The notes beneath the pieces were generated by a model. The model was not told the origin of the DNA and ran no database searches. It saw only the letters and a list, made by a program, of their open reading frames with translations. Below, piece after piece: positions 1-10,432 of a stretch of 64,000 nucleotides of DNA; the stretch's first letter is position 1; each line of letters begins with the position of its first letter. The DNA is from Amborella trichopoda (lineage: Eukaryota; Streptophyta; Magnoliopsida; Amborellales; Amborellaceae). The stretch spans positions 1,094,971 to 1,158,970 of the forward strand of contig NW_006500103.1 of NCBI RefSeq assembly GCF_000471905.2, read 5' to 3'. Position numbers and translations under genes: made by a program.

Positions 1-59
1 AGCTTCACATCTTAGAGGCTTGATTGGTGTCTTGGAGCTAATATGCAGGAGTGATTTGG

Positions 60-980
60 CGTCTGTGATGTTTGTATGGGAGGACTCATGGACAACCTCG
101 TAGACTTCATGGACTCCTTTAAGGTGAGTCTTATGACCCTGCAAGAAGGCATGGCCTTCGTCAGACATTGTGTAGAATTGTGTAAGGTGCCAAAGACTAG
201 GGTGTTTGATGATGTGAGGGATTCAACAGGGTGGTGGAGAACTTCCTATGGAGAATGGGGCAATATTTCGATACTGCTCATGCCCATGAGGAAGACCTAG
301 TTTTTGCATTTGCACCTCATCGGGAATCAAAATCTCTAGTGATTGATGTGGGTTGAGGACACTTCAAGGCCCAAGGTGAGCACTTGGGGGCCCTTGAAAC
401 AATAGTTGAAGGATTAGTTTTTCCCCGACAATGCGGCCTGGGTGGCTTTGTGATGCTGTGCAAATCTTTGATTAATGAGCTCAGTGGGAAAGTATACGAA
501 GAGGTTCACTTCTCACATGTTAGACGTCCAGACCATGATTGATGGCGATCAATTGTTCAATTTCATTTTTGGGCCGTATAGTTGAGCTCAGGTAGAGTTG
601 AAGAGGCAAGGTGTGTGAGACTTGCCCATTGTTGTGACGACAGTTGAGGGCCTAACAGACTACAACCTTTGCAGCACAGTGGAGTTGACCTGTACAGGTG
701 AGCCTTTGTGGTAAATGGCGAGACGCTATTGCGCCACAATGGGGCGAGACCTAAGACGTGGGTGATCAAGGAGAGAGAGGCACCCCGAAGGCCTTATTAG
801 GTTGCTTCATTTGCAAGGATGACCACCAGGTAGGGGTCTGCCAACAAAAGCTGCCCCTTCGTTCAATTTGACTAGTTGGGGAGGATGGGGACCATGCATA
901 GGCTTGCTCCATATACTTGTTGAACGAGATGAAGCTAGTAGAGATTGGTGCACAGGCTTGGTAGTAGATTAAGCCAAAGA
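60..980 (+). pseudogene. Decayed Ty3/gypsy retrotransposon gag fragment
   Basis: Pieces of a plant gypsy gag protein can be read in shifting frames. Near 76-300 there is a gag N-terminal stretch with LQEGMAFVRHCV followed by RVFDDVRDS. Near 530-670 comes LFNF, then AQVELKRQGV and DLPIVVTTVEGLTDY, the usual end of the gag domain, broken by two stops. At about 803-842 a CX2CX3HX4C zinc knuckle (CFICKDDHQVGVC) is visible. Stops and frameshifts show it is dead. No LTR, protease or polymerase follows; the element is either truncated or runs off the left edge. Family placement is by remembered gag similarity, not a search. Confidence 0.72.
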
Positions 981-1747
981 TAGCTAAGGTGGTCGAGATG
1001 GGGGAGTCAAGTGATACCTTGAGTGGGGTCATCATGAGGAAACGTTGGTGGTGAGGGTGGCCTAGTGGCCAAGGTGCACCTTGTTCCATGATGGATGAGA
1101 CATCCTTGACTAGTGAGGGGTGTGATGGGAGGGAATACCCTCCTCGCCTGAGTGGGGCAAAGAAGAGGATATTTGGCAACTGCTATGACTATTGTGGGTA
1201 TCTCTTGACTTGTGTTTCGGCTGGAGTGAGGCCTTCCTCTTGAGGGATGCATAAGGTGGAATGCATCATGGTAGTAGCTGCTGATCTGATCACACACTGA
1301 GGTGAACACATGGTGGTTGAATTGGACCTGATCATGTGCGCATGAGTATAACGACTTGGTGGCAACATAGAACCTGTCCAAGTGCTGAAAGGACTTTAGC
1401 TTGAGGCTTTATCCAAGCATGTGAAAGCCTTAGGCCAACTCGGAGTGTAGATGCCTACTCTGGCTAAGGGGATTCCTCGGTACCTACACTCCTAGACATA
1501 GGACTCAGACCTAGTCACCTAATAAAATCTCAAACTTATAAAACACTTTACCTTTGGTATCCCAGGCCCCCCTAAGCCTAATAGACTCATAAAACCCTGT
1601 GCCCCAACCTAACAACTAGAAATCCTCGAACTGATCCTTTAGAGTCCATGCACAATAACCCCTCCAAAACTCATCCAAAATTAGGCGAAATTTGATTCTA
1701 GATTGTAGTGGAATCATAAGCTTTCAAACGGTCCTAGAATCACTCGA
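981..1747. other. Unassigned stretch between two retroelement remnants
   Basis: No coding exon, tRNA or clear repeat structure was recognised. Base composition around 1000-1500 (richer in G+C than most of the window) resembles the gag fragment before it, so it may be more of the same element's untranslated or rearranged sequence, but I cannot show this. Confidence 0.3.
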
Positions 1748-2560
1748 TTTTGATCATCATCATCATGATCAGAGCCTTTTCCCAACTATTTGGGGTCGGC
1801 CACGTGATTCTTGATCTATCATTCTACTCTATCAAGGGCCATACTCTCAGTGAGGCCATAAGTCCCCATATCTTTTTTCACTACTTCCAACTATTTCCTT
1901 TTGGGCCTTACCCTTGCCCTTTTGAGCATTCCATGTTAACCAACTCGTACCTATTAACAACTGTTGTACTAGGTCTACTTTGCAAGTGGCCAACCCACCT
2001 AAGTCTACTTTCTCTCATCTTATCGCCTATTGGAGCCACATCTAAGTTCTCCCGAATGTATTCATTTTGAATTATATCACTTCTTTTCTTGCCACTCATC
2101 CATTTCAACATCCTCATTTTAGCTAAACTCATCTTATGGGTATTTTTTTCTTGACGGCCCAACATTTTGCCCCATAAAGCAAAGAGCTGTCCTGTAGAAC
2201 TTCCCATTCAACTTCATTAGTAGCGATGATCACATAAAACTCTGGTTGTACATCTCCACCTTCACCCACCTAGCTCTAATTCTATGTGTGACATCTTCCT
2301 CAATCTCTCCATTTTCCTGGTTTATCGACCCAATAAATCAAAAGTGTACTCTTTTGGTATTTCTTGGCCGTCAATCTTAACTTCTTCCTCATCTCTACTC
2401 CTATTATTACTTGCATTTCATATATTCTTTTTTAATCCGGCTAATTTTAATACTTTTAGATTCTAGAGCATCCCTCCAAAGTTCTAACTTTGTATTGACG
2501 CCACTTCGGGTCTTATCGATCAAACTTGTCGCTCGCGAAAAACATACATTACGGTAGCTT
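1748..2560 (-). mobile_element. 5'-truncated RTE-like LINE, copy 1
   Basis: Read on the minus strand, this is the C-terminal part of a plant LINE reverse transcriptase ORF. Recognisable pieces in order are DKTRSGVNTKLELWRDALES (about 2540-2450), EVKIDGQEIP, and a tail with [31 protein letters not shown] and RLRWVGHLQSRP. Stops and frameshifts interrupt it. The 3' end is a short run of TGATGA units (about 1750-1768, minus strand), the kind of microsatellite tail usual for RTE-clade LINEs rather than poly(A). The same tail and protein end recur at 25.07-25.64 kb. Clade assignment is inferred from the tail and the reverse-transcriptase motifs. Confidence 0.8.
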
Positions 2561-3619
2561 ATCTTGTAAATGCCTAGTTAAGTCGTCCATGATTAAGAAC
2601 CCCTTAACAGCAAACAATTTGCAAGGGACACACAAGCCTTGCATAAGCTCATGCTGCTTTGGCAGGTTTAGCTGTCTAACATGCAGGCTAGTTCTTTAAT
2701 AACAAACGTATATGACGGTGTAGAGTTTTCTTCGGACTTGACTGGCCTTTAGTGGGCAAGTGGTGCTGATGGATGACTGAGTTGATCGGACTTAGTGGAC
2801 TACTATGGCCAAATGGTTGATGGGACATGGGCATGGACCATATGCAAGAGGCAGCTGACTAATATATGTGTATTGACCATAGCGATCAAGTCAGGGATTT
2901 ACCTTTGCAATGAGTAACCACTCCTGGCTTGGATTGTCTAATGGGCATGGGCCATGTAAGAGGGAAATGTATATGTAGTGGGCTATGAGGGCAGTAATAG
3001 CCGTGTAATGACCATGCATGTTTGAATTGGCATGGGCCTTACTGACCTTAGCAATGGATTCACCAGACCCTTAAACCTCCTCATGAGCCACATGGGCTGA
3101 CATTGAAGGGTGGGGCGTGGACTGATGTAATTGCCACTTTGGGTGTTGGGTAGTAATGAGGTGCGAATTTTAATGGCCAATGTAATGAGGATGGGGATGT
3201 GCATGTATACATGGTGCTATATGAGCTCACGTGGACCCCTGAGGGACTATACAACCAAGTTTAAGAGTGAGGTGGGTGTCTTGCTTGATTGTTTGCTCCA
3301 TTCCTCATGTGTGGGTTGGTGGAAGGCTGGCCTGCTAGCCTCACTTTGGCTTCATGTTGTACAGTTTGGCTAAATGAAAAATTCGCAGTCAAGATTGAGC
3401 ATTTTTAAGGCGACTGAAAAAAAGAAAAAGAAAAAAAAAAGACAAATGTGGTGTGGCTTCACAGTAACCATTTTCTTTTACATATTTCTTTCCTAGATTC
3501 ATTGTTGAGTATTTTTAAGATTATGTATTTGATGCGTTTAAAGGTTTCTTGATTGATAGTATTAGTTGATTTTGAATTCTCTCAATCTTCTTACCTCTTA
3601 CATTGCCATACTCTTTCAG
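2561..3619. other. Probable intron sequence upstream of the HVA22k-like exons
   Basis: No exon of the missing N-terminal half of the HVA22/TB2 domain was found here, and no transposon signature is clear. If the HVA22-like gene is intact, its earlier exons lie left of the window and this is part of one intron longer than 3.6 kb. Confidence 0.4.
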
Positions 3620-5702
3620 GTTTCCACTGTACTACCATATGAAGTTTGCTTTTTTGGTCTGGCTTCAGCTTCCCACTGTTGAGGTTTGTATACCCCATCG
3701 CTTGCTTCCTTGTTTTACATATGTCATTTATTGTGCATCATTGAAGATGTGTCGACTGTGTTCTTATTAACATGAGGACGCACTCACAATGCATCAATGT
3801 ATGTGTATATGCATGTGTGCATGCACATTCTTGCACACACTTAACTCAGGTTGGGAAGAAATTGGAGCCTATAGAAGCTGTGGATATATCATAAAGGAAA
3901 ACATGATCGAAAGTCAAGTGAATCTACAATCAAGACAAATAAGGTCTTACGCATTGGCAATCCCTTGACATGGGTTGTGGTGCTTTTTTCTAAAAAAATA
4001 TATTTATTGAGGTTCCTACTTGCAGATTACTGATTCAATCGGGAGATCACCAGTAGGTTTCAATTATGTCTTGTCTAAACTGAGAGGTAGCCTTTGATTG
4101 AATTGTCATTTTTTTACTGTCAGATGAGCAGGAATTGAATGCTGGAATGCTGCTGACCCCTTAGGTGCCAGACACAATATGACAATGGGTTCAGTTTTGA
4201 GAACATTTGAGTAATTCTTAATGGCTTTCAAAGACTGTAGACATGGTTTGACTGTCTCTGATGCTTTGATACCATCTATTGATGACTCTGAGCCACATTG
4301 TAGGGTACCCAAGTGTTGGAGCAGTATATAATGTTTGATTGAAGGCTCTGTACTCATTCAACTTAGTTCATCTGTTAAGTTTTGAGAGGGTTCCACTTGG
4401 GCTCTTTTCTTTGATGGTTTTGTTTTGAGTGATTTTTATGTAGAAGGCATTAAGGCCTTGTTCAATTCTACTATGCAATATAATAAAGATTAAGTGATTA
4501 ATTTTAGTAAGCACATCTAAAATGGAAATATGGAGCCAAAAATATAACGCTATTGTTCCACACAATACTTTCATTTTAAATTACATCTGAGATGAAACCA
4601 TTTTCCTTTGGATGTTTTGCATGTTATTTTGAGGTTCCCAAACTAATTTTGTTTTCCACCTATTGGTCTTCCTGTATTATCAGGGTGCAAAGCAGTTGTA
4701 TTTGAAGTACTTGCGTCCATTCCTTTTGAAGTATCAGAGAAGACTAGACCAAATTCTAGTTGTGGTCTCTGGTGAAATGGTAAGGAATTTCTCATTAATC
4801 AGTATATCATTTCTTAACAAGAGAATGCAAATCAAACAAAATTTTTCATGACATGTAGGTTTTAACATAGCAGTTTTCAAAGAGGAATTATTTTCATTTA
4901 ATTTTTTGGTTAAATTTATATATGCATTTCTTTTTAGGAAAAAGTTTATATAAGGTTGCAACCTTAAAATGTAGAATTAAAGATGCACCTCAAAAATCCA
5001 TATCCATCGGAAAAGGTTGTTTTAATGTTGAAAAACTCTCTAATCGATCATCTCAACCTCAATATGTATGAATATGAATAAAAAAAAAAGATTTTTAGTC
5101 CCACAAATATTGCATCTTGCAAAACATTATCTAGACCGTCCATTTTCAAAAAATTTATATGTTTATAGACTATTTTTAACCATTTTTGTAGTTTAAATTT
5201 TATAATTAGATGTGAAAATAGATTTTCAGATAATCCTAAGAATTTTTTACACCAAAATTGCATATTATGATAAACTTTGGAGGTGCACCTTAAGTGGATT
5301 GTTTGAGGTTGCAACCTTAGAAACGACGCCCTTCTTTTTACATTCTGTGAACTGTTGTAAATTTTAGTTTTTTGAGTTTTGGATGATGTGAAGCATTAAA
5401 GTAGTTACTTGATTGAGCAATAAAAGTTAACATACAAGAACACGTTATTCACAAGATTAACATCAAGGAAGTGAATGATTTCATTTATTTTTAGGTAATT
5501 CAGGGGGGAAGACAGGCCCCTACCCGTTTTTTTTTCTAAGTAGATTAGGAATTAGATTTTTGAAGTAGTCTACTAAAAAACAAACACGAAGTGAGCTAAT
5601 GACTTAGTATCCTTTTACTGGTTTCACAGCGCAAATTCATCTCGGCACACCAAGGAGAGATCCAATTTATGGGAGCTATGGTTCAGAAGTCTGTGGGGGC
5701 AG
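3620..5702 (+). CDS. HVA22k: HVA22k-like (TB2/DP1/HVA22 family) protein, partial, three internal exons
   Basis: HVA22 proteins are plant relatives of the ER-shaping DP1/REEP/Yop1p hairpin proteins and act in ER and vesicle membrane traffic. Three exons are visible: 3620-3683, 4684-4779 and 5630-5702. They encode FPLYYHMKFAFLVWLQLPTVE, then GAKQLYLKYLRPFLLKYQ and an RLDQIL segment, then RKFISAHQGEIQF. Each has AG acceptors and GT donors (gtttgt, gtaagg, gtaaga) and the joins keep frame; the first exon starts with the G that would complete the conserved Trp codon before FPLYY. The N-terminal exons (signal anchor and first hairpin) are not in the window and the C-terminal exon is missing, most likely inside the assembly gap that begins at 5730. 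The wording of the motifs fits the HVA22i/j/k branch best. A MITE copy (about 4938-5335) sits in the last complete intron. A pseudogene cannot be excluded, but the splice sites look sound. Confidence 0.87.
4938..5335 (+). mobile_element. MITE family A, copy 1 (in HVA22k-like intron)
   Basis: The ends are imperfect inverted repeats built around AAGGTTGCAACCTTA (4952 onward) and its partner near 5307-5319, followed inward by ATGCACCTC and GGTGCACC. The outer end is the family's GGAAAAAGTTTATATAA. The core shares with the other copies the segments GACCGTCCATTTTCAA and TTTAAATTTTATAATTAGAT. No transposase is encoded. Confidence 0.7.
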
Positions 5703-5729
5703 GTAAGAATGAATACATGGCATACACTT

Positions 5730-6715
5730 NNNNNNNNNNNNNNNNNNNNNNNNNNNNNNNNNNNNNNNNNNNNNNNNNNNNNNNNNNNNNNNNNNNNNNN
5801 NNNNNNNNNNNNNNNNNNNNNNNNNNNNNNNNNNNNNNNNNNNNNNNNNNNNNNNNNNNNNNNNNNNNNNNNNNNNNNNNNNNNNNNNNNNNNNNNNNNN
5901 NNNNNNNNNNNNNNNNNNNNNNNNNNNNNNNNNNNNNNNNNNNNNNNNNNNNNNNNNNNNNNNNNNNNNNNNNNNNNNNNNNNNNNNNNNNNNNNNNNNN
6001 NNNNNNNNNNNNNNNNNNNNNNNNNNNNNNNNNNNNNNNNNNNNNNNNNNNNNNNNNNNNNNNNNNNNNNNNNNNNNNNNNNNNNNNNNNNNNNNNNNNN
6101 NNNNNNNNNNNNNNNNNNNNNNNNNNNNNNNNNNNNNNNNNNNNNNNNNNNNNNNNNNNNNNNNNNNNNNNNNNNNNNNNNNNNNNNNNNNNNNNNNNNN
6201 NNNNNNNNNNNNNNNNNNNNNNNNNNNNNNNNNNNNNNNNNNNNNNNNNNNNNNNNNNNNNNNNNNNNNNNNNNNNNNNNNNNNNNNNNNNNNNNNNNNN
6301 NNNNNNNNNNNNNNNNNNNNNNNNNNNNNNNNNNNNNNNNNNNNNNNNNNNNNNNNNNNNNNNNNNNNNNNNNNNNNNNNNNNNNNNNNNNNNNNNNNNN
6401 NNNNNNNNNNNNNNNNNNNNNNNNNNNNNNNNNNNNNNNNNNNNNNNNNNNNNNNNNNNNNNNNNNNNNNNNNNNNNNNNNNNNNNNNNNNNNNNNNNNN
6501 NNNNNNNNNNNNNNNNNNNNNNNNNNNNNNNNNNNNNNNNNNNNNNNNNNNNNNNNNNNNNNNNNNNNNNNNNNNNNNNNNNNNNNNNNNNNNNNNNNNN
6601 NNNNNNNNNNNNNNNNNNNNNNNNNNNNNNNNNNNNNNNNNNNNNNNNNNNNNNNNNNNNNNNNNNNNNNNNNNNNNNNNNNNNNNNNNNNNNNNNNNNN
6701 NNNNNNNNNNNNNNN
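5730..6715. other. Assembly gap (986 Ns)
   Basis: Run of Ns. Long apparent open frames across it are artefacts. It probably hides the last exon of the HVA22k-like gene. Its right edge is a (GA)n run, a likely cause of the gap. Confidence 1.

Positions 6716-6749
<34 letters not shown>
6716..6749. repeat. (GA)n microsatellite at gap edge
   Basis: At least 17 GA units directly abut the gap, so the true repeat may be longer. Confidence 0.95.
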
Positions 6750-6752
<3 letters not shown>

Positions 6753-7218
6753 CCAAAACCAGATCCTGGAGACCTAATCCACATGACTGCTGATTATACA
6801 AAGAAAATCTAAAGACTGCAAAAAGCTGCCCATGAAACTTCAAGGAAATGACAAGCTCCTTATGTTGAATGTCTGCACATTGGCCACTTTTAGGCCAAGA
6901 ACATAGAATGTAAGTGAGAAAAAATATTTGGACTTACCAGCTTCAATTCTGCGACATTAATGAGGTTATCTTCAACCATATCAGAGAAAAGAATGGAGCA
7001 GCAGACAGACCAAGAAAAAATGATCACAGCATAAACATCCCACCTTTTCTTCAATTCCTAACCCCTCAGCCTCCTTGTTCTTTTCTATTTTGTTATTTTG
7101 TTTTTCTTTTCATCCTCCTCTCTCACCTTATATCTCTCTTACCTTTTTCTCTTTTCTACTTCGTTGTGTACTTCCCGTTGTATTCTTTCATTCAGTCAAT
7201 GAAATTACTGTTTAACAT
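6750..7218 (+). other. Unassigned stretch ending in a poly(A)-like run
   Basis: No recognised protein. From about 7020 it is pyrimidine-rich and ends with TTCATTCAGTCAATGAAATT shortly before an A-run at 7220-7228, which looks like the 3' untranslated end of a transcript. It could be the 3' UTR of the HVA22k-like gene whose end lies in the gap, or the polyadenylated tail of a retroposed copy. Confidence 0.35.
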
Positions 7219-7397
7219 TAAAAAAAAAGAAGAATAAATATGTATAGAAATGTCAGATTCAAGAGAGGTAGGTTCACTGATCGCTACTTCATATAGTCCC
7301 TCGCGGTGTGCTCTCTACTTCATTGGGTAAGACACGATTTGAACCTGGGATGTTCATGCTATGGCCTTATGGCCTAACCACTAAGCCAAGAGGCCCA
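7219..7397 (-). mobile_element. tRNA-derived SINE-like element
   Basis: On the minus strand an RNA polymerase III A box (TGGCTTAGTGG, 7378-7388) is followed after 32 bases by a B box (GGTTCAAATC, 7336-7345), the spacing of a tRNA promoter. The tRNA-like head does not fold as a complete functional tRNA by eye and lacks a clear acceptor stem. A non-tRNA body follows and ends in a T-run at about 7220-7230, as in some plant SINEs. Limits are approximate; the T-run may instead be the A-tail of a plus-strand transcript. Confidence 0.55.
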
Positions 7398-7445
7398 AAC
7401 CCACAATGCTCATAAATAAATTAATGAAACAGGGATCCCCATTGT

Positions 7446-9464
7446 TCACCAGTAATCTTTACAAGAACAGATCCCTTGTGAAATATGGTGAAAGCGGCTC
7501 ACATCCCTCAAAACAATCTCTCTCCCATATAGTTTCGAAATGAACTTTGCAACCATATGACAGTCACCACAAACCCTAAGGTTCTTTGTAACCCTAAGCA
7601 CAGTTCCCGGCCCTGTATTGAGGATACCGAATGCTATAGCAAGCCTCTCGCTATGGCTCGCAAGACTGTCTTCCTTCTCCTCTTCACTAACATCATGCAA
7701 AACCAGACTCGTATCAGGCGAATAACCCGATGCCATAATTTTCGAAGGCAGGCCTCGCAAGAATGTGAAGATTTCCTGAGCCTGAGGGTGTGACTTGTCT
7801 CCCCCTACAAAGCCATGGACCTTTTTATTGATCTCTATCCAACTACAACCTGGGCTTTTCTTCAAGCCCAACTCCTTCAGTCGAACCCTCAGCCTATTCA
7901 CTTCTACCCATCTTCCCAAATCCGCATATATATTTGATAACAGCACGTAGTTCCCCGTATTTTGAGGCTCTAAAACAAAGAGTTTCTCGGCTGCAAGCTC
8001 TCCTATCTCTAGGTTTCGGTGGACTCGACAAGAGGCAAGTAACGAACCCCACACACATGGGCCTGGCTCGACATCCATGGTTTCGATCAAGCTCTTGGCT
8101 TTGATCAATTGCCCTGCCCTTCCAAGGAGGTCAACCATGCAAGCATAGTGCTCAAGCCTAGGGCGCACACCATAAGCTGGAGCCATGAGCTCAAAGTAGG
8201 CTTGACCCTTCTCCACTAACCCTCCATGGCTACAAGCTGTTAAAAGTGCAATAAATGTTACCTCATCGGGCCTTACCCCATGCTCACACATCTCCTCGAA
8301 TGCAAAAATTGTATCATGGCCATGGCCATGTGAGGCATAAGCCGTGATTATCGTGTTCCAAGCCACCAAGTCCTTTAGTGTAATTTTTTCGAAAACCTCT
8401 TGGGCTAGGTCTAAACTACCGCACCGTCCATACATGGCTACGAGGGCAGTTTGAACCGATGGGTGGCCCGAAAGCCCAATTGAATTTGCATATTCATGGA
8501 TTTCGTTTCCTTGGTCAAGAGCGGCTGAGTGGCCACAAGCCGGAAGGACACTCATTACAGTGACCCAATTGGGTGTAGGGCCCAATTGTCTCATGGCATT
8601 GAAGCAGTCTATGGCCCGATCAGATAATCCATTCTGTGTAAACCCTGCAACCATAGAAGTCCATGAGACCACATTTTTCTCAGGCATTTCATGGAACAAA
8701 TTGGTTGCCGAATCGATGTCACCACACTTCATGTACCCATTGATCAACGCATTCCATGATGACACATCTCTAACGGGCATTATATCAAATAGCTTCGTCG
8801 CATCGCTCATGTCTCCGCATTTGGCATACATGCCTATGATAGATGTGCCAACATACAAGTCGGTCTCGAGGCCGGCCCTCAAGCAATGGTTATGCATGCA
8901 TTTCCCATTGAAATCCCAATTCAAATCCGCACACGATTTCAAAAGAAATGGAAATGTGAAATTATCAGGTGGGGATCTACTTTTGTGCATTTGTGTATAA
9001 ATTTGAAGGTTTTCTAGTGGAAAGCCACATGTTGCATAGCCTCTCAGCATTGAATTATACAAGAGAGAGGTCTTCTCGTGGACTCGGTCGAAGACTGAAC
9101 GAGCTGCGATTACATCACGGGAACTCGCGTACATGGCCACGAGCTTTGCGGCTACAAAGGAGTCGGGCTGGAGGCCGCGAAGAGTCATGTGGGCGTGAGC
9201 TTGGAGGCCTGGTTTTAGAGAGGCGGGACCGGTACAGGCCATGAATATGGGGGCATACATGTGGGGCTGAATTGGGGTGCTTTGGGATTCAAATTGGGTG
9301 ATGAGAGAGAAGGCCTGGGAGAGATCTCGGGCTTTGCAGAGGCGGGAGATGAGAGAGAGAAAGTGGACGGTTGTTGAATTGTCTGCGGAATTCCATTTGG
9401 GCCTGCCTACTACGAGGGTCTGGAGATGGGGTTTAGAGAGAGAAAGAGAGAGTGTGTGTGGCAT
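7446..9464 (-). CDS. DYW-type pentatricopeptide repeat (PLS-class PPR) RNA-editing factor
   Basis: PLS-class PPR proteins bind RNA in chloroplasts or mitochondria, and the DYW domain carries out C-to-U editing. The reading frame is intronless, as usual for this family. A PPR array (about residues 65-500) contains NSMLRGYATCG, TSIIGMYAKCG, NALINGYMKCG, TSMVAGFTQNG and NTIITAYASHG. E and E+ motifs follow, with the PG box KSPGCSWIEI. The last ~95 residues are a DYW deaminase with the HSE zinc/catalytic motif (HSERLA), the CGDCH motif and the C-terminal CSCKDYW. The frame stays open to an ATG at 9587 (713 aa), but the extra 41 residues come largely from a (GCTT)n simple repeat and read KQTSKQASKQA; I prefer the ATG at 9464 (672 aa). 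The target organelle and editing site cannot be read from the sequence. The organellar targeting signal would be the Ser-rich N-terminus (MPHTLSLSLSKPHL). Confidence 0.95.
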   Translation of the reverse strand: MPHTLSLSLSKPHLQTLVVGRPKWNSADNSTTVHFLSLISRLCKARDLSQAFSLITQFESQSTPIQPHMYAPIFMACTGPASLKPGLQAHAHMTLRGLQPDSFVAAKLVAMYASSRDVIAARSVFDRVHEKTSLLYNSMLRGYATCGFPLENLQIYTQMHKSRSPPDNFTFPFLLKSCADLNWDFNGKCMHNHCLRAGLETDLYVGTSIIGMYAKCGDMSDATKLFDIMPVRDVSSWNALINGYMKCGDIDSATNLFHEMPEKNVVSWTSMVAGFTQNGLSDRAIDCFNAMRQLGPTPNWVTVMSVLPACGHSAALDQGNEIHEYANSIGLSGHPSVQTALVAMYGRCGSLDLAQEVFEKITLKDLVAWNTIITAYASHGHGHDTIFAFEEMCEHGVRPDEVTFIALLTACSHGGLVEKGQAYFELMAPAYGVRPRLEHYACMVDLLGRAGQLIKAKSLIETMDVEPGPCVWGSLLASCRVHRNLEIGELAAEKLFVLEPQNTGNYVLLSNIYADLGRWVEVNRLRVRLKELGLKKSPGCSWIEINKKVHGFVGGDKSHPQAQEIFTFLRGLPSKIMASGYSPDTSLVLHDVSEEEKEDSLASHSERLAIAFGILNTGPGTVLRVTKNLRVCGDCHMVAKFISKLYGREIVLRDVSRFHHISQGICSCKDYW

Positions 9465-9516
9465 GGGGTTTTGGGTTTCAAATCGTTTGATTTGCAGTGT
9501 ACAAGACAAGAAGCAA

Positions 9517-9540
9517 GCTTGCTTGCTTGCTTGCTTGCTG
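9517..9540. repeat. (GCTT)n simple repeat at the PPR 5' end
   Basis: Repeated GCTT units lie upstream of the preferred PPR start and extend its open frame with Lys/Gln/Ala/Ser-rich residues. Confidence 0.85.
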
Positions 9541-9594
9541 GTTTGTTTGTTTGCAGGGGGCACGTGTTGCGCCACGCAAGTGGTCACGGCCTTA

Positions 9595-9690
9595 TTTTTT
9601 ATTGGTCACAAACCTCCCCACGTTTTATATGAATTCGTCTTTTTAGATAACATGAATTTACCTCCTCACGTTTTATACATAAAAAGACAA
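9595..9690 (-). promoter_or_regulatory. Candidate PPR promoter with TATA-like and CCAAT-like boxes
   Basis: Reading toward the PPR gene there are ATATAAAA (about 9624-9631), a second TATAAAA-like copy near 9675-9682, and ACCAATAAAAAATA near 9595-9608. The two TATA-like boxes belong to an imperfect duplication sharing CACGTTTTATA and TTTAGATAAC. No transcription start can be proven. Confidence 0.3.
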
Positions 9691-9892
9691 CGGGACATCC
9701 ACCAAATTCGTCTCTTTAGATAACGTGAATGTCCGATGCTTATGTCTTCTTATGAGAGACGAGACAAGTTCCATGAGCACGCATTGGCCTGGCCCCCTTC
9801 AAAAATAATAAATACAATACATTCCAATGAAACACAAAATTATAGCTTTAAGGAGAATCCAACTCTACCAACTCCCTATGCCAAATTGAATG

Positions 9893-9916
9893 AGAGAGAG
9901 AGAGAGAGAGAGAGAT
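9893..9916. repeat. (GA)n microsatellite
   Basis: About 12 GA units. Confidence 0.9.
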
Positions 9917-9939
9917 ATAGATTATGAGAGAGAAAGTAG

Positions 9940-10000
9940 GGGTGGCAATGGGTTCGGTCATGTCGGGTTCGGCCAGACTCGGACCCAATCGAAAAATAAA
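9940..10000 (+). repeat. Terminal fragment of a dispersed repeat (GGGGTGGCAATGGG type)
   Basis: TAGGGGTGGCAATGGGTTCG resembles the ends of plant hAT-like non-autonomous elements. No matching inverted end was found nearby, so it is a fragment at best. Confidence 0.3.
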
Positions 10001-10044
10001 ATTTATTTTTAAACTTAGAACTAGCAAATGCCTTTTTAAATAGA

Positions 10045-10432
10045 AAAAGTTCATATAAAGCGAGGCTTTAAACAACCAAATTAGAGCCACCTCAAAAATT
10101 TCACTAAAATAAGTTGTTTTGATGTCCAAATATTCTCAAAGTGATTATCTCGACATCAAGATGCATGGACATAGAAACAAAAAAAATAAAATAAAAAGAT
10201 TTCAAGTTTTGGAAATAGTGCATCTTGTAATGTATTTTTCGACAGTCAATTTTCAAGATTTTTAAGTTTAATCTATACTATTTTTGAAGCTTTAAATTTT
10301 ATAATTAAAAATAAAAATATATTTTGAAACTACGACAAATATTTCTAATATTAAAACCATATATCTCGACGCTATTTGAAAGTGACTTTATTCCGATTGT
10401 TTAGAGTCTTGGCTCTATACAAAAGTTTATCA
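10045..10432 (+). mobile_element. MITE family B, copy 1
   Basis: Left end AAAAAGTTCATATAA with GAGGCTTTAAACAACCAAAT; right end GATTGTTTAGAGTCTTGGCT followed by CTATACAAAAGTTT, forming imperfect terminal inverted repeats. The middle holds TCTCGACATCAAGATGCATG and GACAGTCAATTTTCAAG, shared with the other copies. Non-coding. Confidence 0.72.

Noticed and set aside
766-1381. Minus-strand frames of 124-137 codons
   Set aside because: They overlap the decayed gypsy gag on the opposite strand and show no motif of their own.
6750-6812. LPKPDPGDLIHMTADYTKKI as a final HVA22k exon
   Set aside because: No acceptor is visible because of the gap, and the residues match nothing I recognise in the family.
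5624-6843. Open frames of about 370-390 codons on both strands
   Set aside because: Almost entirely Ns from the assembly gap, with (GA)n giving Arg-Glu or Ser-Leu runs.
8560-9244. Plus-strand open frames of 90-146 codons opposite the PPR gene
   Set aside because: They mirror the PPR coding sequence and have no family motif.
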